Below, piece after piece: positions 17,958 through 26,456 of a DNA stretch of 64,000 bases. The stretch is taken from positions 1 through 64,000 of the forward strand of contig CAWIBS010000034.1 in NCBI GenBank assembly GCA_963834365.1, read 5' to 3'. The notes under the pieces were generated by a model. That model was not told where the DNA came from. It did not search any database and worked only from the letters and a program-made list of their open reading frames with translations. Positions within the stretch are counted from its first letter, which is position 1; each line of letters begins with the position of its first letter. This DNA comes from CAWJAP01 sp963834365 (lineage in GTDB: Bacteria; Acidobacteriota; Vicinamibacteria; Vicinamibacterales; Vicinamibacteraceae). The position numbers were made by a program, and so were the translations under genes.

Positions 17958-18866
17958 ATGAGAAAGACCTCTCTTGTGGTCGTGGTTGTGGTCGCAGTCT
18001 GCATGCTGCTGTCGTCGCGCGCCGCGCTGACGCAGTCGAGTGAGGGTGACCCCGACGTGCTCGCGCGCATGGCGGCGATCAACGCCCAGCTCCGCGATGC
18101 GGGCCTCAACATCGCGGTCGAGCACATCGAGTTCTTCACCATCGGAGGCGGGAGACCCAGCAACCGGATTCACAAGTCCGGTCTCCGTTGGGTCGCCAAC
18201 GATCCGCGCCGCCTGGCAGATGGGATCAACATCACCTACCTCGTCGATCAGAGTGATGGTGCGACGGCGAGCGGCTTGACCAATGCGCAGACGGAGGCGG
18301 CGATCGACCGGGCCATGGCCACGTGGCAGGCGGAGAAAGCGTTCGGGAAGGTTGATCTCGTCAAGCGCGCCGACAGCGGGGCCGACCCGGACATCTTCGA
18401 CTCGTTCTTCGGGTTCGGAGGGTTTGGCAATCCGTTCCTGGCCGACATCACCAACGCGGGATGGCTGCCGCGCGCGTTCTTTGAAGCGGTCGGCGGTCCC
18501 GGCGGCGGGCGTGGCATCCTCGCCTTCTCCGTGTCGTTCATCTTCACCGATCCAGCGACAGGCAATCCGACGGATGTCAACGGTGACAATCTCCTCGATA
18601 CGGCGCTCAACGAGGTGTACTACAACAACAATTTCGGCGACCCTGTCGGCGACCGCGCCGGCAACCCCTGGGGCATCGACGTGCCGTTGCCCGGCATCGA
18701 CGTCGAGACAATAGGACTCCATGAGAACGGCCATTCACTGGGACTCGGTCACTTCGGTCCGCCGCCGGCTGCGGTGATGAATCCGGTGTATGCCGGTATC
18801 CGGCAGGCGCCGCTTCCCCCCGAACATGCCGGCATGTCGAGCCTGTGGCGGCGCTGGCCGAAGTGA
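17958..18866 (+). CDS. Secreted matrixin-like zinc metalloprotease
   Basis: A 302-residue protein with a signal peptide (TSLVVVVVVAVCMLLSSRAA). The metzincin zinc motif HENGHSLGLGH is at 255-265: three histidines bind zinc and the glutamate is the base. A Met-turn follows (AAVMNPVY). The central part (LTNAQTEAAIDRAMATWQ) matches the helix before the active site in matrixin-type proteases. ATG 17,958 is preferred over upstream starts because GAGGAG lies seven bases before it. It should cleave proteins outside the cytoplasm. No inhibitor or substrate gene lies nearby. Confidence 0.85.
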   Translation: MRKTSLVVVVVVAVCMLLSSRAALTQSSEGDPDVLARMAAINAQLRDAGLNIAVEHIEFFTIGGGRPSNRIHKSGLRWVANDPRRLADGINITYLVDQSDGATASGLTNAQTEAAIDRAMATWQAEKAFGKVDLVKRADSGADPDIFDSFFGFGGFGNPFLADITNAGWLPRAFFEAVGGPGGGRGILAFSVSFIFTDPATGNPTDVNGDNLLDTALNEVYYNNNFGDPVGDRAGNPWGIDVPLPGIDVETIGLHENGHSLGLGHFGPPPAAVMNPVYAGIRQAPLPPEHAGMSSLWRRWPK

Positions 18867-18924
18867 TCGCTGGCGAGAAGCGATAGAACGGAGTCGCGGA
18901 ATAAACGGCGGGGCCGAAGCCAGT

Positions 18925-19041
18925 TACTCTGCCGCCACCGTCCAGTTGCTGCTCGACGCCGGCGAACGCCCGGACCCGTCGGACCTGCCCACGGGCCGGG
19001 AGGATGTGGATAGCGTGCTGAGGAGGTTCGTCAGGGAGTGA
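18925..19041 (+). pseudogene. Duplicated 3' end of an ankyrin gene
   Basis: This stretch repeats, with point changes, the last 115 bp of the ankyrin gene at 17,575-17,693: it reads SAATVQLLLDAGERPDPSDLP with a stop at 19,041, against YAATVQLLLDAGERPDPSAFP upstream. Nothing else of the gene is present. It is either the stub of a second, lost paralogue or a local duplication. It abuts the phhA stop codon from the other strand. Confidence 0.7.
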
Positions 19042-19936
19042 CGCCGAACCGGCGCACGAGGCGCTCGACCTCGTGTCTGAGAAAGCTGAACGACGGAATC
19101 ACGAACAGCCGCGTCTGCATCTGGGAGGCGTCGTAGTCCTGCTCGATCACCCGGCTGGTGACGAACGGCAGCCGTTCGACCTCCGACGAGAGCGAGAACG
19201 GAATCTCGCCGAGCGAGGAGAGGATGCCGGCGCCGAAGATGCGGGTCTCCGCGTCTTCCTCGATGAGGCCGAACTCGATCGAGAACCAGCTGAGACGCTT
19301 GAGCGCCAGCACATGGTCGCCGCTGCGGACCGACACCGCCGCGCGGCCGATGAGCGTCAGCAGCGCCGCGTAGTCGCGGTTGACCAGCGGCGGCACGTGA
19401 CCGAGGCAATCGTGCAGCATGTCCGGCTCGGGGGTGAACTCGGGACGCGCGCCGTGGCGGATGAACTGCGTGACCGGGAAGCCGCGCTCGGCGATGTACG
19501 AGTAGAACGTCTTGTAAGCGATCGGCCCCTCGGCTGGCACGAGGTGCATGCCACTGCGGCTCTCGAGCTCGCGGCTGATCACCCGCAACTGCGGGATGTG
19601 ATCCTCGCTGATGCGCAGCTCCCGCTTCGCGTCGAGGTAGATGCGGCTGGCGTGCTGCTGGTGCAGCGCGTCGAGCCGCGGCGCGACGTCGCGCCAGATA
19701 CGCTGCTCGTCGTCGGTGTAGAGCAGGACCGGCGGGCCCTGCCGGGCCAGGCGGTGCGCGCGGCACACGTCGAAGAGCACACGCCGGCGCGCGACGTAGT
19801 CGGCATCGTGCAGCCCCGGGTGCCCCGGCTCGAGCTCGAGGGTCGCGATATCGGGTGGATTCGCGTAGATGTCGTTGACGTTCGCTGCGTCGATCGTGGC
19901 CTCGTTCATGCGGTCCTCGGTCATCAAGCCTGACAT
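19031..19936 (-). CDS. phhA: Phenylalanine 4-monooxygenase (pterin-dependent aromatic amino acid hydroxylase)
   Basis: A 301-residue non-heme iron enzyme that hydroxylates phenylalanine to tyrosine with tetrahydropterin and O2. The iron ligands are visible: His175 and His180 in EPDMLHDCLGHVP and the glutamate in WFSIEFGL (221). FYSYIAERGFPVTQFIR belongs to the same fold. The length fits bacterial enzymes without the regulatory ACT domain. Three starts within ten codons are possible (MSGL, MTED, MNEA). Upstream, TTGTAAACG at about 19,972 sits in a small palindrome that could bind a regulator. No pterin recycling gene is adjacent. Confidence 0.9.
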   Translation of the reverse strand: MSGLMTEDRMNEATIDAANVNDIYANPPDIATLELEPGHPGLHDADYVARRRVLFDVCRAHRLARQGPPVLLYTDDEQRIWRDVAPRLDALHQQHASRIYLDAKRELRISEDHIPQLRVISRELESRSGMHLVPAEGPIAYKTFYSYIAERGFPVTQFIRHGARPEFTPEPDMLHDCLGHVPPLVNRDYAALLTLIGRAAVSVRSGDHVLALKRLSWFSIEFGLIEEDAETRIFGAGILSSLGEIPFSLSSEVERLPFVTSRVIEQDYDASQMQTRLFVIPSFSFLRHEVERLVRRFGVTP

Positions 19937-20064
19937 ACCAGGATTAACGACGACTTGCGGTAGATCGAACGTTGTAAACGTCGGCCCCCGCAGTCTCCAT
20001 TTGTCTGCTTCCAGCGAGCTTTTTGTATGCTGGGGCGTTGAACAGGATCACCGGCTGCGACGGT

Positions 20065-21168
20065 TCAGGCCGCTGAGGCCTCGCATCCGACGTCGCCTGT
20101 CTCGACATGCAAGAGCCTGACCGCGTGTGTCGTGCGCCGTTCGAGGAACACCGAGTCGCCGAACTCGTGGGTCCGGTAGCGGCACCGCTCGAGAGCCGTC
20201 GTTGCGCGGGCGAGCGTCGCGTCGTCCTGAAACGCGCGAAGCAGCTCGTAGTGGCTGGTCCCGGGTTCGTGCGTGCCGGAGAGGATCGCATCCACGATCG
20301 CGAGAGGGCGCTGTGCGCCCACACGCTGATCGGCCACGCCGTCCCCGGCGCGGACGTGCCCCTCCGCTGTTGCCGCGTGCTCGAGTGCGCGCACGACCGT
20401 CGTGCCGACGGCGACGATCCGCCCGCCCCGCGCCCGGGCCCGCGTGATGGCGTCCGACGTGTGCTCCGGAATGCGATACGGCTCGTCGAAGGGCAGCCGC
20501 CGATCGAGCGCCGCGTCCCCGGTGGAGGAGATCCCCGCCGCATGCGTGATCGTGGCGACGTCGATGCCGCGGGCCTTCAGGGCGCGGATCGCCGCCCAAT
20601 CCAGCGCAAAGCTGGCCGACGGCGGTTCGAAGGCCGCGGGCAGTGCGGCGAGCGGCGTCCAGACGTCCCACATGGCCAGCGCACTCGTCACGTGCGCGTA
20701 TTGGATCGGCCGTCCGTGCTGCGCCAGCCCGGCCCACACGGCCTCACTGGATGACGACTCGAATGTCAGCCGCACCAATCGTGGGTGGCCGAGCCTCGCG
20801 TCCACCCGGGCCCGCAGTGGCCCGAGCTGGAGCCGATCGCCTCGCGAGAGGGGCGGGGGTGCCGGCCGATCCTCCGTCCGCGTGCGAAAGTCGCCTTCGC
20901 CAAACACGACGGCCGTGAAGCGGAACACGTCGGCCGGCGCCAGCGACGCGCGGCCCGCGAGCCGCACTTCGATCGACGCGCCGCTCGGCACGTGCACGCC
21001 CTGCAGACTCGCGGGGAGCGTGGCCGCATCGTTGGCGATGACCAGATCGCCCGGGTCGAGCAGGTCCACGAAGCGTGGGCGCCGGATGTGGCTGATCCGG
21101 CCGCGGGCATCCACGACCAGCAGCCGCGCGTTCTCCGGGCGCTGGGTCGCCCTGCTGGCTGCGATCAT
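20065..21168 (-). CDS. queA: QueA-family S-adenosylmethionine:tRNA ribosyltransferase-isomerase
   Basis: This family transfers and isomerises the ribosyl part of SAM onto preQ1 in tRNA, a late step to queuosine. The 367 residues keep the family layout: LDPGDLVIANDAATLPASL near the start, GRPIQYAHV (about 170), ITHAAGISSTGD and VGTTVVRALEHAA in the C-terminal half, and GTHEPGTSHYELLRAF near the end. The N-terminus is shorter and more divergent than in standard QueA, so it could be a paralogue with a changed role. It overlaps the upstream SDR gene by 4 bp. Confidence 0.85.
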   Translation of the reverse strand: MIAASRATQRPENARLLVVDARGRISHIRRPRFVDLLDPGDLVIANDAATLPASLQGVHVPSGASIEVRLAGRASLAPADVFRFTAVVFGEGDFRTRTEDRPAPPPLSRGDRLQLGPLRARVDARLGHPRLVRLTFESSSSEAVWAGLAQHGRPIQYAHVTSALAMWDVWTPLAALPAAFEPPSASFALDWAAIRALKARGIDVATITHAAGISSTGDAALDRRLPFDEPYRIPEHTSDAITRARARGGRIVAVGTTVVRALEHAATAEGHVRAGDGVADQRVGAQRPLAIVDAILSGTHEPGTSHYELLRAFQDDATLARATTALERCRYRTHEFGDSVFLERRTTHAVRLLHVETGDVGCEASAA

Positions 21169-21902
21169 GACGGCCCCGCCATGACTGCCGGCGCCGGTGC
21201 GCCCAGGATCGCCACGACCTCCTCGATCAGCTCGCGCGCGGCGGTCGCTGGCCGCTTGAGCGCGGATCGGTCGGCATCGGGGACGGCGGCCGCATGGAGC
21301 GGCGTATCCATATCGCCGGGATCGACCGTCAGCACGCGCACGCCCTCACTCGCGAGCTCCGCATCCCAGATCCGGCTCAGGTGATGCAGGGCGGCCTTGC
21401 TCGCGCCATAGGCGCCCCACCCTGGATACGCGTTGACGGCGGCATCGCTCGAGATGTTGACGACGATGCCGCCGCGACCGCCGCGGGCGGAGGCGGTCAG
21501 CGCGCCGAGCAGGGCGCGGGTCAGCCGGAAGGGCCCGAGCACGTTGGTCTCGAGCGCGAGCTCGAAGGCCTCGCATTCCGTGTCGCCCAGCAGTGCGAGC
21601 GGCACCTGCCCAAGGCTGGACGCGTTGTTGACGAGGAGGTCGAGCCCGCCGAGTGCGCCCGTGATCTGCAGCGCCACGGCATGGATGTCCTGCTTCCGTG
21701 CAATGTCGCCGACGATGCCCACGGTGCCGGGATGGGCGGCGGCGACCTCGTTGACGCGTGAGGAGGTCCGGGCGACGAACGCGACGTGCGCCCCGAGCCG
21801 GTGCAGCTCGCTCACGAGCGCGAGGCCAAGGCCCGAGGTCCCGCCGGTGATGGCGGCGCGCAGCCCGGGCATTCTGGAGATCGGATCGAGCGGGCGAATC
21901 AT
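21165..21902 (-). CDS. Short-chain dehydrogenase/reductase
   Basis: A classical SDR of about 245 residues: AAITGGTSGLGLALVSEL is the TGxxxGxG cofactor loop, LLVNNASSLG the NNAG-like segment, and GWGAYGASKAALHHL holds the catalytic YxxxK after a serine in VNISSDAA. I chose ATG 21,902 (MIRPLDP) because AGGAGG lies six bases upstream; the frame is open further but without a binding site. Its stop overlaps the queA start (ATGA), so both are one transcript. Substrate unknown. Confidence 0.9.
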   Translation of the reverse strand: MIRPLDPISRMPGLRAAITGGTSGLGLALVSELHRLGAHVAFVARTSSRVNEVAAAHPGTVGIVGDIARKQDIHAVALQITGALGGLDLLVNNASSLGQVPLALLGDTECEAFELALETNVLGPFRLTRALLGALTASARGGRGGIVVNISSDAAVNAYPGWGAYGASKAALHHLSRIWDAELASEGVRVLTVDPGDMDTPLHAAAVPDADRSALKRPATAARELIEEVVAILGAPAPAVMAGPS

Positions 21903-22033
21903 GCTGCCTCCTGTTCGCTCGAATCGTAGGTGGCCGGGCGCGCCTGAACCTCCGGCCACCGGACAGGCGCACGGCCTGTCCGTCCGGACAGGTCCTGAGT
22001 AAGCCCTGAGCCCTGACACGTGTGTTGATAGTC

Positions 22034-22085
22034 GTAGTGTCCGCCTTCAAGCGGACTCCCGGGTCGGCTGAAGCCGGGCACTACG
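22034..22085. repeat. Pair of REP-like hairpins
   Basis: GTAGTGTCCGCCTTCAAGCG and, facing it, GGTCGGCTGAAGCCGGGCAC form two hairpins in inverted orientation. They lie between the response regulator stop and the SDR operon. Confidence 0.75.
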
Positions 22086-22100
22086 GCCACACAACTTGGC

Positions 22101-22721
22101 CTATGAGAGCAATCCCCGTTCCGCCGCCATGGCCACCGCCTGGGCGCGATTGTCGGCGCCCAGCTTGTTGAAGAGCGCCGTGACGTGGAATTTGACCGTC
22201 CGCTCGGAGATGGTCAGCGTCTGCGCAATCTCGCGGTTCGACAGTCCGGCGGCCACGAGCCGGAGCACGCCCCGTTCCCGCGCGCTCAGCAATCCGGGTC
22301 GTGCCCGCGGATGGCTCACGCCGCGCACGAGTTTGCCGGCCACGCGTGGGCTCAGGTACGACTCGCCGGCGCGCACCTGGCGGATCGCATGCGCGATCTC
22401 GGCCGCTGGCGCGCCCTTCAGCAGGTAGCCGCGCGCGCCCGCTTCGAGCGCGCGATACACGTCCTCGTCGCCGTCGTACGCCGTGAAGACGACGACCCCG
22501 CGACCATCGCGGGCGAATCGCGCGACGCCGTCGCCGCCCCGGGCGTCCGGCAGCTTGAGATCGAGGACGACGACATGGGGATGGTGCGTCGCGGCGAGGC
22601 GAAGTCCGGCGCCGACGCTGTCGGACGCACCGACGACCTCGATATCCGCCTCGCGCTCGAGCACCGCGGCGACGCCTTCGCGCACGATCGGGTGATCGTC
22701 GACGATCAGGACGCGAATCAT
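22101..22721 (-). CDS. LuxR/NarL-type response regulator
   Basis: A 206-residue regulator. The receiver domain (1-118) has VLIVDDHPIVREG, the phosphoacceptor in VVVLDLKLPDARGG (Asp54) and VVFTAYDGDEDV. The helix-turn-helix is at the end: LLSARERGVLRLVAAGLSNR and ISERTVKFHVTALFNKLGAD. Its start overlaps the kinase stop (ATGA), so it pairs with the GAF histidine kinase. Target genes are unknown; the SnoaL-like gene upstream in the same operon is one candidate. Confidence 0.93.
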   Translation of the reverse strand: MIRVLIVDDHPIVREGVAAVLEREADIEVVGASDSVGAGLRLAATHHPHVVVLDLKLPDARGGDGVARFARDGRGVVVFTAYDGDEDVYRALEAGARGYLLKGAPAAEIAHAIRQVRAGESYLSPRVAGKLVRGVSHPRARPGLLSARERGVLRLVAAGLSNREIAQTLTISERTVKFHVTALFNKLGADNRAQAVAMAAERGLLS

Positions 22722-23830
22722 CGCGGTTCCAGGGGGACCGTCACCGTCACCGTCGTGCCGTGCCCGACCTCGCTGCGGACCGATGAACGGCCGCCGAGGA
22801 GCCGGGCACGATCCCCGATGCCGGAGAGCCCGAAGCCGCGCCGCCGCGCGCCGCGCAGGGCGAAGCCCACGCCGGCGTCCGCGACGACGAGGCGCAGGCG
22901 TCCGCGGCGCGTGTTCAGGCGAATCGACGCCTCTCGCGCCGACGCGTGCTTGCGGATGTTGGCCAGCGCCTCGCCGGCAATGCGGAACAGCTCGGACTCG
23001 ACCTCGGCCGGGAGCTGGCCGACGTCGGCCACCTCGGTCCGGACCAGCACGCCCGTCTCGGACGTGAACTGACGCGCCAGCGCCAGCAGCGCTTCACCGA
23101 GCGGCGTGCTGGCGACGATCGAGGCGCGCAGGTTGCGAATCGATCCCCGCGCTTCGTCGAGGCCTTGCCTGGCGGCGTCGAGCGCCTTCGCCAGCGAGGC
23201 ACGCGCGGGATCCGTCGCGTCGAGCGTGGACAGGCCGGCCTCGATGTGCAGCGCCGCCGCGGTGAAGTTCTGGGCGAGGGTGTCGTGGACGTCGCGCGCC
23301 AGGCGGGCACGCTCGTCGAACCGTGCCCGCTCGATCGACCGCTCGGCGAGGCGGGTCCGTTCGATCGCCACCGCCACCTGGTCGGCCACGGTGGTCAGCA
23401 GGTCGAGCTCGCGGCGCGACAGCCGCCGCCAGTTGCGCATGGCGAGATTCATCACGCCGAGCGGCCGATCGCCGGCATACAGCGGCACGCTCGCGTGGCA
23501 GCGCAGCCCGCGGGTCTGCGACGCCTGGCGTGCCTTGATCGCCGGGGCCAGCCGGCTGCACTCGACGACATCGATGTTGCGGGCCGTGAGCTGGCCGCGC
23601 TCGAAGAGGTCGAGACACCAGCAGGACCGGCCGGTCATTCTCACCGGTTCCTGCAGGTAGGGCGGCAGGCTCTGGGCGGCGGCGCTGTAGAAGCGATGGG
23701 TGGCGGGGTCGAGCAGCCACACCCAGCCGGTCTCGACGCCCAGCAGGTCCGCCATGCGCCGGAGGGCTTCGCCGGCGGCGCGCTGCTCGGTGGGGGCGCG
23801 ATTGAGCGCCTCGGCCACTTCCTTCAACAC
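22718..23830 (-). CDS. GAF-domain sensor histidine kinase (HisKA_3 type)
   Basis: Cytoplasmic sensor kinase for the LuxR regulator with which it overlaps. A GAF-like domain fills about residues 20-180 (LGVETGWVWLLDPATHRFYS, LRCHASVPLYAGDRPLGVMN). The HisKA_3 phosphoacceptor segment is RARLARDVHDTLAQNFTAAA, and a HATPase domain ends the protein (GEALANIRKHASAREASIR, GFGLSGIGDRARLLGG). The true start is unclear: the frame is open to 24,238 but there it is the shadow of the SnoaL gene; GTG 23,830 is the first good possibility. There is no membrane helix, so the signal is intracellular. Confidence 0.85.
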   Translation of the reverse strand: MLKEVAEALNRAPTEQRAAGEALRRMADLLGVETGWVWLLDPATHRFYSAAAQSLPPYLQEPVRMTGRSCWCLDLFERGQLTARNIDVVECSRLAPAIKARQASQTRGLRCHASVPLYAGDRPLGVMNLAMRNWRRLSRRELDLLTTVADQVAVAIERTRLAERSIERARFDERARLARDVHDTLAQNFTAAALHIEAGLSTLDATDPARASLAKALDAARQGLDEARGSIRNLRASIVASTPLGEALLALARQFTSETGVLVRTEVADVGQLPAEVESELFRIAGEALANIRKHASAREASIRLNTRRGRLRLVVADAGVGFALRGARRRGFGLSGIGDRARLLGGRSSVRSEVGHGTTVTVTVPLEPR

Positions 23831-23894
23831 GCGCAGGGCTCGCGTCTGTGCGAGCCGGCGTGCGTGGCCCGGGCTGTGCCGGGCCTTCAGCCTG

Positions 23895-24336
23895 CTAGGG
23901 GCGCGGCCCCGCACCTGACGCACGTGACGCTCCAGCCTGCATGACCGCCTGCGCCTGCGCGGTGTCGACGTCACTGCTGGAAGGCCGTCACCTTGCCCCC
24001 GCGCACCGTGATCACATGCGCAAACTGCATGTCCATCGCCCGGCCCGTCGCCTTGTAGGTGCCGGTGTAGCGGCCCTGTACCAGCACGCCGTCGCTCGTG
24101 GCCGTGAAGGTGCGCGGCGTGACCGTGAAGCGGTCCCACTCCTGACCGAGCCGGACGAACAGGTTCGTCAGGACCGCCTGCGGACCAATCCACGGGCTCC
24201 CGTCGGGGTTGTAGGGATTGCCCTCGGCCTGGCGCCATTCGATCTGCTCGTCGAACAAGGCCAGCACCGCGGGGATCTCGCCGCGTCCGAATGCTTCGTA
24301 CATGCCCTTCACTACCTGGACGTCGCTCTCTGGCAT
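23895..24336 (-). CDS. SnoaL-like protein, frameshifted near its end
   Basis: A small cone-fold protein (NTF2-like). It starts at ATG 24,336 after GGAGG and reads VVKGMYEAFGRGEIPAVLAL, then IEWRQAEGNPYNPDG and HVITVRGGKVTAFQQ. The frame then stops at 23,971; one extra base there hides the family continuation YVDTAQAQAVMQAGA, which ends at a TAG at 23,895. It stands first in the operon with the histidine kinase and response regulator, so it may be a small-molecule sensor or enzyme linked to them. No catalytic residues can be assigned. Confidence 0.7.
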
Positions 24337-24408
24337 CTCGCCTCCATGAAGATGTTGAGGGGGAGCGACAGGATAGCCGATTGGCGGCAGGCGATCACCA
24401 ATCGCGGT

Positions 24409-24562
24409 GGTCCGGCTGAAGCCGGACACGACGACACGTACGCCCTTGGGGTCCGGCTGAAGCCGGACACGACGTACGTACCGTACGCGTACGCCCTTGG
24501 GGTCTGGCTAAGCCGGACACGACGTTCGCAAGCGGTACGTAGTGTCCGCCTTCAGGCGGACC
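24409..24562. repeat. Array of four REP-like hairpins
   Basis: Three copies in one orientation (GTCCGGCTGAAGCCGGACAC; the third lacks a base) are separated by about 20-30 bp of related filler (CGTACGCCCTTGGG). A fourth in the opposite orientation (GTAGTGTCCGCCTTCAGGCG) closes the array. It lies between two divergent operons. Confidence 0.8.
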
Positions 24563-24623
24563 GGGGCGTCAATCGGGTAAGCTGGCCGGCGGCCTGACCC
24601 TCCATCAACGCGAGGAGAACCTG

Positions 24624-26041
24624 ATGCGCTCGTCCAGCCCGCTTTCGAGCCTGACGCGACGCGAAGCGCTGACGCTCGCCGCCGTGCCGTTCCTGCAGCC
24701 GGCGCGTCGGACGGCGGCGAAGCGCGTCATCGTCGCCGGCGCCGGCATCGCCGGCCTGAGCTGCGCCTGGGAGCTGCAGCGGCGGGGCCACGACGTGCAG
24801 GTGCTGGAGGCGTCCAACCGCACCGGCGGCCACGTGTTCACCTTCCGCGAGGGGCTCGCTGACGGGCTGTACGCAGACGCCGGCGCGGAGCAGTTCACCG
24901 AGCCCGGCTACGAGCGCTACTGGGGGTACGTCCGCGAGTTCGGCCTCGCGCATCGCTACTATCCGCGCCGCGAGCACATGCTGCGCTGGATCGGCGGCAC
25001 GCTCTACACCGAGGAGATGCTGTCGGATCCGAAAACGCTCGGCGCCCTCGGCCTGAACGCGCGCGAGATCGCCTATCTGCGGACGCATCCGTTCTGGGAT
25101 CTGGCGTCGCTGTACTTCGCGCCGTATCTCGACAGCTTCCGCGACGAGTACCAGCCGTTCGACGCCGGCCTGAACCATCTGGACGCCCTGTCCAGCAGCG
25201 ACCTGTTCAAGAAGGACGGCGCGTCGCCTGCCGCGCTCTCGTTCATCGGCGGGCGCGGCTCGGCGCTGCACGCGGTGTGGCACGCGGCGATCCTGAAGCT
25301 GCGCGGCGTGCCGCTCTGGCCGCCGAAGGTGTTCAGGCTGGTCAACGGCAACCAGACGCTGACCGACACGTTCGCGAGCAAACTCGGCGATCGCGTCCGC
25401 CTCGACTGTCCCGTCACCCGCATCGAGCAGGGCGAGACCGGCGTCCGCGTCACCTGTCGCGAGCGGCGGCGCGCGAGGTGACGCACGACGGCGACTATCT
25501 CGTCTCGGCGATGTCGGCGGTCATGCTGCGCGTGATTCCGTTCACGCCCGCCCTGCCGGCGGCGAAGGCCTTCGCCGTGCACAACGTCCCCTACTACTTC
25601 GACTCGCGCGTGATCTTCCAGTCGAAAACGCGGTTCTGGGCCCGCGACAAGGTGAGCCCGAACATGGAGATCAACGAGGACGCGCTCCAGCACGTGTGGA
25701 GCACCGGCGACGAGGTGGACACGTCGCGCGGGTTGCTGGTGGGCACGGCGACGGGCGCCGGGTCACCCCAGGCAGCGCTCGCCGCGTATCGGAAGCACTA
25801 CACAGGTAAATCAGAGGACATCGAGTCCTCGCAGGTCTTCACCTGGGCGACCAACCGCTGGGCGTCCGCCTGCGAGACGACCTCGTATCCGCCGGGGCAG
25901 GTCGGGAAGTTCTGGCCGGCGCTCATCGAGCCGCACGGCCGCGTCCACTTCGTCGGCGCCTATGCCGACAACCTGAACTGGGGAATGGAAGCGGCGACGC
26001 GGTCCGCCCATCGCGTCGCCGAAGCAATCGACAGGGCTTGA
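24624..26041 (+). CDS. Tat-exported flavin amine oxidase family protein, frameshifted
   Basis: The start at 24,624 has GAGGAG seven bases upstream. A twin-arginine signal follows (SLTRREALTLAAVPFLQPA), then the FAD-binding motif VIVAGAGIAGLSCAWELQRR and EASNRTGGHVFTF of the amine oxidase fold. Near 25,465, in a GCGGCGGCGC stretch, the frame shifts; coding then continues as THDGDYLVSAMSAVMLRVIP to FVGAYADNLNWGMEAATRSA, the usual C-terminal FAD contact, ending at 26,041. The joined protein would have about 470 residues. It should oxidise an amine or a similar compound outside the cytoplasmic membrane. The shift may be an assembly error. Confidence 0.8.
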
Positions 26042-26065
26042 TTCCGCCTCCTTGCGCAAGGACCA

Positions 26066-26156
26066 GCTACCACTTACCAACGACCAAAACCATCCCGTGC
26101 GTGAGCGGCTTGGTCGCTGGTCTTTGGTCGCTGGTCCTTGGTCGTTGGTAGCTGGT
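26066..26156. repeat. 7 bp phrase repeats of the ACCAACG family, both orientations
   Basis: A short forward part (TACCAACGACCAAAACC) is followed by seven reverse units of the types TTGGTCG and CTGGTCT. It matches the array at 13,029-13,100. The remnant of an ABC permease begins immediately after it. Confidence 0.75.
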
Positions 26157-26160
26157 TTGA

Positions 26161-26262
26161 GCCGTCGCCGTGACAATCGTGATCGTCGCGCTGGGAGCGT
26201 GCCTCGTCCCGGCGCGTCGCGCGATGCGGATCGAGCCCATCGTTGCGCTGCGCACCGAGTGA
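26161..26262 (+). pseudogene. C-terminal stub of an ADOP/MacB-type permease
   Basis: 33 codons ending in TGA read VALGACLVPARRAMRIEPIV followed by ALRTE, the typical last helix and tail of ADOP-family ABC permeases. Nothing upstream of it belongs to the family; a tandem repeat takes that place. It is the tail of a gene otherwise lost. Confidence 0.65.
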
Positions 26263-26288
26263 GGACAACGCTCGCACCCGCCACGCCC

Positions 26289-26456
26289 GACTAGGCCCCT
26301 GGAACCGTGATGAGTTGCCTGAGTCCCGGAGCGCGGCGCCCGGCGCGCAAGGCGCGACGACTGAGAATATTGGCCATATTTGAGGGAGGAGCAACGCAGC
26401 GAGCCGGGATGCCCCGCCCGGGAATTAGGTGACTCATCATGGTTCCAGGGGACTAG
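26289..26456. mobile_element. MITE-like element with 24 bp terminal inverted repeats and a 6 bp target duplication
   Basis: The ends CCCTGGAACCGTGATGAGT and, on the other strand, CCCTGGAACCATGATGAGT match at 21 of 24 positions over the full repeat. Between them are 110 bp without a gene, including the palindrome AATATTGGCCATATT. GACTAG flanks the element on both sides (26,289-26,294 and 26,451-26,456). The right copy contains the stop codon of ltrA. A transposase is not encoded, so it would depend on one elsewhere. Confidence 0.65.

Noticed and set aside
24409..24562. Regularly repeated palindromes considered as a CRISPR array
   Set aside because: The repeats are full hairpins, differ in length and orientation, the spacers are related to each other, and there is no cas gene.
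25440..25490. Programmed frameshifting in the amine oxidase gene
   Set aside because: There is no slippery heptamer or following pseudoknot; similar one-base shifts occur in many unrelated genes here, which points to error or decay.
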